From contig JBBRPS010000461.1 in assembly GCA_038227745.1 (NCBI GenBank), forward strand, positions 1 to 8,392: a stretch of 8,392 bases of DNA, written 5' to 3'. Source of the DNA: DASPXY01 sp038227745. GTDB lineage: Bacteria; Planctomycetota; Planctomycetia; Gemmatales; Gemmataceae. The notes beneath the pieces were generated by a model. The model saw only the letters and a program-made list of their open reading frames with translations. It searched no databases and was not told where the DNA came from. The position numbers and the translations under genes were made by a program. This document shows, piece by piece, positions 4,390-8,392 of the stretch (positions within the stretch are counted from its first letter, which is position 1; each line of letters starts with the position of its first letter).

Positions 4390-4755
4390 ATGCACGTACG
4401 CAAAGATGATACGGTCCAGGTCCTCTCCGGGGACGACGCCGGTACGATCGCCCGTGTGCTGTCGGTCCACCCGGACGAGGGCAAGGTGGTGGTCGAGGGC
4501 GTCAATCGGGTGTACAAGCACCTCAAGCCCAACCGCCGCAACCCGCAGGGCGGCCGGCTTTCCAAGGAGATGCCGGTCGATGCCTCCAACGTGGCGCTGT
4601 ACTGCGCCGCCTGCAAGCACGGCGTGCGCGTCGGTCGCCGCTACCTGGCCAATGGCAGCAAGGAACGCTACTGCAAGAGTTGTTCGACCAGCCTTGGCCG
4701 GTTGAGCAAGCCGCGCGAGGCATACGCCGGCCAGGAAGGCCAGGCCGGCAGTTGA
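4390..4755 (+). CDS. rplX: 50S ribosomal protein L24 (uL24), zinc-ribbon form
   Basis: L24 is an assembly-initiating 50S protein near the exit tunnel. The 121-residue product has an N-terminal KOW domain (MHVRKDDTVQVLSGDDAGTI, 1-20, then VEGVNRVYKHLKPN, 35-48). The C-terminal half has four cysteines spaced as a zinc ribbon: Cys72, Cys75, Cys95 and Cys98 (CAAC and CKSC). Many bacterial L24 proteins have this CxxC pair, others have lost it. A tail rich in Gly, Gln and Ala (from about 109) is extra. GAGGGAG (4375-4381) lies eight bases before ATG. The gene follows rplN by 40 bases. Confidence 0.97.
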   Translation: MHVRKDDTVQVLSGDDAGTIARVLSVHPDEGKVVVEGVNRVYKHLKPNRRNPQGGRLSKEMPVDASNVALYCAACKHGVRVGRRYLANGSKERYCKSCSTSLGRLSKPREAYAGQEGQAGS

Positions 4756-4763
4756 GTATTAAG

Positions 4764-4785
4764 CTCACCCGTTGCACCGGGTGGG
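4764..4785. repeat. Hairpin in the rplX-rplE gap
   Basis: CTCACCCG (4764-4771) pairs with CGGGTGGG (4778-4785) over eight positions, one of them T-G, around loop TTGCAC. The stem resembles that after rpsQ (CCACCCG/CGGGTGG). No T run follows, so a terminator role is unlikely. Confidence 0.5.
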
Positions 4786-4839
4786 AGACCTGAGACGAGA
4801 TTCACGCTCCCGGGTGTCCTGTACAACTTCGAGGTGGCC

Positions 4840-5382
4840 ATGGCCCGGTTGATGGAACGGTATCAGAAAGAGATCGTCGGTCGCCTCGCGGAGAAGCTGG
4901 GGCGCAAGAACGTCCACAGCCTGCCGCGCATGCAGAAGATCGTCGTGAACATGGGCGTCGGCAAGGCGCTGCAGGACAAGAACCGCATGGAGCAGGCGGC
5001 GGATCAGTTGACGCAGATCACCGGCCAGAAGGCCCAGATCCGCAAGGCCAAGGTCGCGATCAGCGGCTTCCGCCTGCGCGAGGGCAATGAGGTCGGCTGC
5101 CGCGTGACGCTCCGCGGCCGGCGGATGTACGAGTTCCTCGACCGCCTGATCAGCATCGCCCTACCGCGTATCCGCGACTTCCGCGGCGTCAACCCCAAGA
5201 GCTTCGATGGCCACGGCAACTACAGCCTGGGCTTGACGGAGCAGATGGTGTTCCCCGAGATCGACCCGGACAAGGTGACGTTCACGCAGGGCATGGACGT
5301 GACCTTCGTCACGAGCACGAACAACGACGACGAGGCCCGCGAATTGCTCCGGTCCTTCGGCATGCCATTCCGGGAAGCGTAA
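4840..5382 (+). CDS. rplE: 50S ribosomal protein L5 (uL5)
   Basis: L5 binds 5S rRNA and contacts the P-site tRNA and the S13 bridge. The 180-residue product, of standard length, starts MARLMERYQKEIV and continues with KNVHSLPRMQKIVVNMGVGK (23-42), KAQIRKAKVAISGFRLREG (64-82), GCRVTLRGRRMYEFLDRLI (86-104), LPRIRDFRGVNPKSFDGHGN (108-127) and a C-terminal TSTNNDDEARELLRSFGMPF (159-178). An in-frame GTG at 4834 would add two residues, but it lies inside the GAGGTGG that is the likely Shine-Dalgarno (4831-4837). ATG 4840 gives the family N-terminus, so I prefer it. The gap to rplX is 84 bases and holds a hairpin. Confidence 0.97.
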   Translation: MARLMERYQKEIVGRLAEKLGRKNVHSLPRMQKIVVNMGVGKALQDKNRMEQAADQLTQITGQKAQIRKAKVAISGFRLREGNEVGCRVTLRGRRMYEFLDRLISIALPRIRDFRGVNPKSFDGHGNYSLGLTEQMVFPEIDPDKVTFTQGMDVTFVTSTNNDDEARELLRSFGMPFREA

Positions 5383-5392
5383 CACCGATTCC

Positions 5393-5457
5393 CCGTTTAG
5401 CCGCGGTTCGCAGAACCGCGCTCGGGGAGCGCGGGTCTGCGAACCGAGGCTAAACGG
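5393..5457. repeat. Long inverted repeat with self-palindromic arms, rplE-rpsN gap
   Basis: Arms 5393-5420 and 5430-5457 pair at 26 of 28 positions (mismatches 5403/5447 and 5415/5435), and the 9-base centre can add three more pairs. The outer ends are CCGTTTAGCC and GGCTAAACGG. The left arm holds a nested palindrome, GCGGTTC-GCA-GAACCGC. This is the same design and arm length as the repeat before rpmC, but a different sequence. Its right end recurs at 25-34 before rplB. The rpsN Shine-Dalgarno AAGGA (5460-5464) follows at once. Confidence 0.85.
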
Positions 5458-5470
5458 CGAAGGATAACCT

Positions 5471-5707
5471 ATGTCCACCGAAGCGAAACGCGTCGAGTAC
5501 CAGCGGCAGCTCAAGCAGCTGGAAGACAACAAGAAAGACCCGATCAAGAACCCGATGCGGCCGCGCGACAAGATCCGCATCCGCTTCCGCTGCCGCCTGT
5601 GTGGCCGGCCCCGCGCCGTCTACCGGAAGTTCGGCATCTGCCGTATCTGCTTCCGCGACATGGCCAGCAGCGGCTTGATCCCCGGGGTGAAAAAGGCGAG
5701 CTGGTGA
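5471..5707 (+). CDS. rpsN: 30S ribosomal protein S14 (uS14), zinc-binding form with longer N-terminus
   Basis: S14 is a late-binding protein of the 30S head. The 78-residue product has the zinc-type core FRCRLCGRPRAVYRKFGICR (39-58) with Cys41, Cys44, Cys57 and Cys60, and ends in the classic SGLIPGVKKASW. The zinc type is commonly about 61 residues and the zinc-free type about 90-101. This protein keeps all cysteines but has some 17 extra N-terminal residues (AKRVEYQRQLKQLEDNKK, helical and charged). AAGGA (5460-5464) supports the start. The following gene starts 13 bases after the stop and its Shine-Dalgarno overlaps the TGA. Confidence 0.97.
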   Translation: MSTEAKRVEYQRQLKQLEDNKKDPIKNPMRPRDKIRIRFRCRLCGRPRAVYRKFGICRICFRDMASSGLIPGVKKASW

Positions 5708-5720
5708 GAGGGCTACACCG

Positions 5721-6167
5721 ATGATGACCGATCCGATCGCTGACATGCTCACGCGGGTGCGCAACGCCAACCGTATCGAGCGCCCCTCGGTGGACATGCC
5801 CGCCACCTACTTCAAGGCGCGCGTCGCGCAGGTGCTCAAGGACGAGGGCTTCATCCTCGACTATCACATGGGCAAGGAGGTGGCCGACGAGCAGGGCCAC
5901 AAGCAGTTCCAGCCCGTGGAGGAGATCAAGGAGCCGCACATCGTCCTGCGCGTCTACCTGAAGTACGGCCCGGAGGGCGAGCGCGTCATCCGGAACATCA
6001 AGCGCGCCAGCCGCCCCGGCCGGCGCCTCTACCGCGGTCATCAGGATTTGCGCCCCGTGCTCGACGGGCTCGGCATTGCCATCCTGAGCACCAGCCGCGG
6101 CGTCATGAGCGACCGCCAGGCGCGGGCGCAGCGGGTCGGCGGCGAACTGCTCTGCACGGTCTGGTAG
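5721..6167 (+). CDS. rpsH: 30S ribosomal protein S8 (uS8), with internal insertion
   Basis: S8 binds the central domain of 16S rRNA and, in E. coli, represses the spc operon. The 148-residue product is longer than the usual 130 or so. The N-terminal domain is standard (TDPIADMLTRVRNA, 3-16; LKDEGFILDY, 39-48), as is the C-terminal domain (RASRPGRRLY, 95-104; LGIAILSTSRGVMSDRQAR, 117-135; VGGELLCTVW). Between them, about residues 50-72, lies roughly 18 residues not found in E. coli S8 (MGKEVADEQGHKQFQPVEE). Start is ATGATG at 5721 or 5724; the family allows both. GAGAGG overlaps the rpsN stop codon, so coupling is likely. Confidence 0.97.
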   Translation: MMTDPIADMLTRVRNANRIERPSVDMPATYFKARVAQVLKDEGFILDYHMGKEVADEQGHKQFQPVEEIKEPHIVLRVYLKYGPEGERVIRNIKRASRPGRRLYRGHQDLRPVLDGLGIAILSTSRGVMSDRQARAQRVGGELLCTVW

Positions 6168-6181
6168 AAGAGGGAAACGTC

Positions 6182-6733
6182 ATGTCCCGTATCGGCAAAC
6201 AACCTGTCCCCTACCCTGCCGGCGTCAAGGTCCAGCTCGCCGACGGCCGGCTCCGCGTCGAGGGGCCCAAGGGCAAACTGGAACTGGTCTACCACCCGAA
6301 CATCGGGGTGGAGCACGACGACAACACGCGGGTGATGAAGGTCACGCGGCCCGACGACGAGCGCCAGAATCGGGCGCTGCACGGCCTGACCCGCAGCCTC
6401 ATCGCCAACATGGTCGAGGGCGTGACCAAGGGCTACGAGAAGCGCCTGAAGATCGAGGGCATCGGCTACCAGGCGCGCATGGACAAAAAGACGGTCGTCC
6501 TGACGGTCGGCTACGCGAACGCCATCGAGCTGACGCCGCCTGAGGGCGTCGAGGTGACGCTGCAGGACCCGACGACGATCGTGGTCCGCGGCGCCGACAA
6601 GCAGAAGGTCGGGCAGTTCGCCGCGGAGGTCCGCGCCGCCCGCAAGCCCGAGCCGTACAAGGGCAAGGGCATCCGCTACGAGAACGAACAGGTCCGCCGC
6701 AAGGAAGGCAAATCGTTTGCCAGCGGCGGCTAA
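6182..6733 (+). CDS. rplF: 50S ribosomal protein L6 (uL6)
   Basis: L6 lies near the factor-binding site of the 50S subunit, beside the sarcin-ricin loop. The 183-residue product has the two related alpha-beta domains of the family: MSRIGKQPVPYPAGVKV (1-17), LRVEGPKGKLEL (24-35), and the linker RALHGLTRSLIANMVEGVTK (64-83). The second domain has YEKRLKIEGIGYQARM and the signature RKPEPYKGKGIRYENEQVRR near 153-172. Length is normal. GAGGGA (6170-6175) precedes ATG by six bases. It begins 14 bases after rpsH. Confidence 0.98.
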   Translation: MSRIGKQPVPYPAGVKVQLADGRLRVEGPKGKLELVYHPNIGVEHDDNTRVMKVTRPDDERQNRALHGLTRSLIANMVEGVTKGYEKRLKIEGIGYQARMDKKTVVLTVGYANAIELTPPEGVEVTLQDPTTIVVRGADKQKVGQFAAEVRAARKPEPYKGKGIRYENEQVRRKEGKSFASGG

Positions 6734-6744
6734 GGGTGTTCCCA

Positions 6745-6770
6745 AGCCCACGGGCCGCGCCCCGTGGGTT
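6745..6770. repeat. Hairpin in the rplF-rplR gap
   Basis: AAGCCCACGG-type stem: 6745-6754 pairs with 6761-6770 over ten positions (one G-T), core CCCACGGG/CCCGTGGG, around a 6-base loop. It has the same outer AAGCCCA motif as the hairpin before the tRNA gene (1270-1276). No T run follows. It ends 17 bases before the rplR start. Confidence 0.5.
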
Positions 6771-6787
6771 CGACGCGAGACAGACTC

Positions 6788-7156
6788 ATGGATCACCAGA
6801 AGGCCAAACTCAAGCAGCAGCTCCGCCGCCGCCACCACGTGCGCCGCAATATCACCGGCACGCCCGAGCGGCCGCGACTGACCGTCTTCCGCAGCTCGAA
6901 GCACATTTACGCCCAGCTCATCGACGACCTGGCCGGCGTCACCCTGGGGACCGCGAGCACCTGCACGCCGGACCTCAAGCAGGGCGTGCCCTACGGCGGC
7001 AACATCAAGGCCGCCGTCGAGGTCGGCAAGAAGATCGCCCAGGTCGCGAAGGAAAAAGGGATCAGCAAGGTCGCCTTCGACCGCGGCCACTATCGGTATC
7101 ACGGCCGCGTCAAGGCGCTGGCCGACGCCGCCCGCGCGGGCGGCCTGAACTTCTAA
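6788..7156 (+). CDS. rplR: 50S ribosomal protein L18 (uL18)
   Basis: L18 binds 5S rRNA together with L5 and anchors it in the central protuberance. The 122-residue product has a basic N-terminal arm (KAKLKQQLRRRHHVRRN, 5-21), then GTPERPRLTVFRSSKHIYAQ (24-43), and the C-terminal KVAFDRGHYRYHGRVKALAD (94-113) ending ARAGGLNF, close to the family's GLEF ending. Length is normal. ATG 6788 fits the family N-terminus; an in-frame GTG at 6764 lies inside a hairpin and adds residues without homology. The Shine-Dalgarno is poor (only GAGA at 6777-6780), unlike the neighbours. Confidence 0.97.
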   Translation: MDHQKAKLKQQLRRRHHVRRNITGTPERPRLTVFRSSKHIYAQLIDDLAGVTLGTASTCTPDLKQGVPYGGNIKAAVEVGKKIAQVAKEKGISKVAFDRGHYRYHGRVKALADAARAGGLNF

Positions 7157-7187
7157 CGGCCGGCGGAAACCAGATCGAACGACAATC

Positions 7188-7199
7188 CCCCGCGCGGGG
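7188..7199. repeat. Short GC palindrome in the rplR-rpsE gap
   Basis: CCCCGCGCGGGG is a perfect 12-base palindrome, able to form a 4-bp stem with a GCGC loop. It lies nine bases before the AGGAG Shine-Dalgarno of rpsE. It may be chance in such GC-rich DNA. Confidence 0.3.
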
Positions 7200-7219
7200 T
7201 CCTGCACAGGAGTAGGGGA

Positions 7220-7732
7220 ATGGGAAGAGATCGTGACCGCGGCCGCAGCGAAGAGCGGCAGGACGGGATGGAAGAGCGGGTGGTGAAGATCCGCCGCTGC
7301 GCCGCCGTGGTCAAGGGCGGTCGCCGCTTCAGCTTCAACGCGCTGGTCGTCGTCGGCGACCGCCGCGGCCGCGTGGCCTGGGGCTACGGCAAGGCCAACG
7401 AGGTGCCGCCCGCCGTCGAGAAGGCGTCCAAGGACGCCCAGGAGACGATGAAGCGGCAGGCGAAAATCCAGATGCGCGGCGACACGATCCCGCACCGCGT
7501 GATCGGCCGCTTCGGCGGCAGCCGCGTCATCCTGGTGCCGGCCGGCGCCGGCACCGGCGTCAAGGCCGGCCCCGGCGTGCGCGACGTGCTGGAGGCGTGC
7601 GGCATCCACAACATCCTGACCAAGACGCACGGCAGCACCAACCCCCTCAACATCGTCAAGGCCACGATCGCCGGCCTGCTGTTGCTGCGGACGCGCGAGG
7701 AAGTCGCCCGTCTGCGTGGAGTGAGCATCTAA
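7220..7732 (+). CDS. rpsE: 30S ribosomal protein S5 (uS5)
   Basis: S5 acts in decoding accuracy and, with S3 and S4, in mRNA entry. The 170-residue product has a charged N-terminus (GRDRDRGRSEERQD) before the double-stranded-RNA-binding-like domain: ERVVKIRRCAAVVKGGRRFS (19-38), ALVVVGDRRGRVAWGYGKAN (41-60). The C-terminal domain follows: GDTIPHRVIGRFGGSRVILV (87-106), AGAGTGVKAGPGVRDVLEAC (108-127), KTHGSTNPLNIVKAT (135-149). The loop KGGRR, where E. coli spectinomycin-resistance changes map, looks ordinary. AGGAG (7208-7212) precedes ATG by seven bases. In E. coli rpmD comes next; here it does not. Confidence 0.98.
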   Translation: MGRDRDRGRSEERQDGMEERVVKIRRCAAVVKGGRRFSFNALVVVGDRRGRVAWGYGKANEVPPAVEKASKDAQETMKRQAKIQMRGDTIPHRVIGRFGGSRVILVPAGAGTGVKAGPGVRDVLEACGIHNILTKTHGSTNPLNIVKATIAGLLLLRTREEVARLRGVSI

Positions 7733-7733
7733 A

Positions 7734-7815
7734 TGATGAATGCCGAAGGATGAATGATGAATAGAAGCGCCGCCGATTGTCTTTCATTCATCCTTCACTC
7801 CTTCATCCTTCATCA
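7734..7815. repeat. Lower-GC inverted repeat in the rpsE-rplO gap
   Basis: GAAGGATGAATGA (7745-7757) is perfectly inverted at 7784-7796, and TGATGAA (7734-7740) is inverted at 7809-7815, giving 20 paired positions in two blocks. The right side contains loose tandem copies of TTCATCC / TTCACTCC. The base composition is much less GC-rich than the genes. The element fills the place where rpmD lies in E. coli. Near-identical 13-base segments lie on both sides (7718-7730 and 7828-7840). Confidence 0.75.
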
Positions 7816-7824
7816 CTCCGAAAA

Positions 7825-7840
7825 AGAGGAGTGAGCCTCT
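7825..7840 (+). promoter_or_regulatory. Shine-Dalgarno-masking hairpin before rplO
   Basis: AGAGG (7825-7829) and CCTCT (7836-7840) can pair around a 6-base loop, ending one base before ATG 7842. The stem covers GAGGAG (7826-7831), the only good Shine-Dalgarno for rplO. The stem is only five pairs, so a regulatory effect is a possibility rather than a conclusion. Confidence 0.4.
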
Positions 7841-7841
7841 C

Positions 7842-8345
7842 ATGGATCTCAGCACCGTACACATAGGCGTCAACAAGCGCAAGCGCAAGAAGCGTGTCGG
7901 CCGCGGCGTCGGCAGTGGCATGGGCAAGACCTCGACGCGCGGCCACAAGGGCCAGTGGGCCAGCGCCGGGGCCAAGAAACCCATCGCGACGTTCGAGGGC
8001 GGCCAGATGCCGCTCTTCCGCCGCATCCCGAAGCGCGGCTTCAGCCACGCCGCCTGGGACAAGTATTACCACGTCGTCAACGTCAGTGACCTCGACGGCG
8101 CTTTCGAGGACGGCGCCACGGTGGACCGCGAGGCCCTGCGGCGGGCCGGCCTGGCCAGGGGCCCGGCCGATGGTGTTCGCATCCTCGGCGACGGCGAATT
8201 GACGAAGCGGCTGATCGTCCGCGCCAACCACTTCTCCAAATCGGCCCAGGAGAAGATCACGGCGAAGGGCGGCACCACGGAACTCATCCCGCCGCCCAAG
8301 AAGCCGGTGCGCAACAAGATGAAGCCGCGGCCGCCGAAAGCTTGA
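7842..8345 (+). CDS. rplO: 50S ribosomal protein L15 (uL15)
   Basis: L15 is a 50S protein with a long RNA-penetrating N-terminal arm, needed in late assembly. The 167-residue product has the Gly/Lys/Arg-rich arm KRKKRVGRGVGSGMGKTSTR (14-33), then GHKGQWASAG (34-43), FEGGQMPLFRRIPKRGF (51-67) and a globular end with RILGDGELTKRLIVRANHFS (113-132). The C-terminal 20 residues are Pro/Lys-rich (IPPPKKPVRNKMKPRPPKA), a longer basic tail than in E. coli (144 residues in total there). GAGGAG (7826-7831) precedes ATG by ten bases. secY would be expected next, outside the window. Confidence 0.97.
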   Translation: MDLSTVHIGVNKRKRKKRVGRGVGSGMGKTSTRGHKGQWASAGAKKPIATFEGGQMPLFRRIPKRGFSHAAWDKYYHVVNVSDLDGAFEDGATVDREALRRAGLARGPADGVRILGDGELTKRLIVRANHFSKSAQEKITAKGGTTELIPPPKKPVRNKMKPRPPKA

Positions 8346-8346
8346 C

Positions 8347-8392
8347 CTCGTCCGTGGGGACGAGCTTCCAGCTTGTCCGCTCCGCAAGAGGG
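8347..8392. repeat. Palindromic element after rplO, cut by window edge
   Basis: CTCGTCC (8347-8353) pairs with GGACGAG (8358-8364) around GTGG. Overlapping it, GGACGAGCT-TCC-AGCTTGTCC (8358-8378) is a near-perfect palindrome with a 3-base centre, the same design as the nested palindromes in the elements before rpmC and rpsN. A second arm may lie beyond the window. It begins two bases after the rplO stop. No gene is visible in these 47 bases. Confidence 0.5.

Noticed and set aside
6764..6787. GTG start for rplR at 6764
   Set aside because: It lies in the right arm of a hairpin, and the eight added residues do not match L18.
6041..7630. 529-codon open frame on the minus strand across rplF, rplR and rpsE
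   Set aside because: It lies antisense to four well-conserved genes and its product is Ala/Val/Asp/His/Leu-rich with no recognisable domain. Long antisense frames are expected opposite genes with strong G/C third positions.
7784..7815. TTCATCC/TTCACTCC units as a CRISPR or VNTR array
   Set aside because: Only a few irregular 7-8-base copies without spacers; it is explained as the right arm of an inverted repeat.

Overview
This is a stretch of chromosomal ribosomal-protein cluster, the S10-spc region, from a GC-rich bacterium. Sixteen ribosomal protein genes and one tRNA gene all lie on the + strand, in the conserved order rplB, rpsS, [tRNA-fMet], rplV, rpsC, rplP, rpmC, rpsQ, rplN, rplX, rplE, rpsN, rpsH, rplF, rplR, rpsE, rplO. 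Several traits suggest a planctomycete, probably of the Gemmataceae type: loosely packed genes, palindromic elements between genes, an L2 reading NPVSHPMGGGEGR...HPCSP, an S8 with an internal insertion, and no L30 gene. The assignment is from memory of such genomes, not a search, and I hold it at about 0.6.

Layout. Positions 1-34 are the tail of a palindromic repeat, followed by rplB and rpsS. The order is then broken by a terminator-like hairpin (1270-1297), an initiator tRNA gene (1310-1381) and a 264-base gene-free stretch full of stem-loops (1382-1645). Next come rplV, rpsC and rplP (the last two overlap by 62 bases), then rpmC and rpsQ, which end the S10 part. The spc part runs from rplN to rplO. 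rpmD (L30), which lies between rpsE and rplO in E. coli, is absent; a lower-GC inverted repeat lies there instead. The window ends in what looks like the start of another palindromic element just after rplO.

The proteins form the cores of both subunits: L2, L16, L5, L18, L6, L14, L15, L22, L24 and L29 in 50S, and S3, S5, S8, S14, S17 and S19 in 30S. Both proteins with zinc-ribbon cysteines (L24 and S14) keep all four ligands. The initiator tRNA placed among them ties the locus to translation initiation as well.

The protein-coding content is ordinary. What is unusual lies between the genes: almost every gap longer than 50 bases holds a hairpin, several are long inverted repeats whose arms are themselves palindromes, and two carry the same end motif at the same distance from a start codon. 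Together with the embedded tRNA-fMet (whose anticodon stem deviates from the usual three G-C pairs) and its structured downstream region, these are the parts worth a second look. No CRISPR array, transposase gene, phage gene or defence gene is visible.
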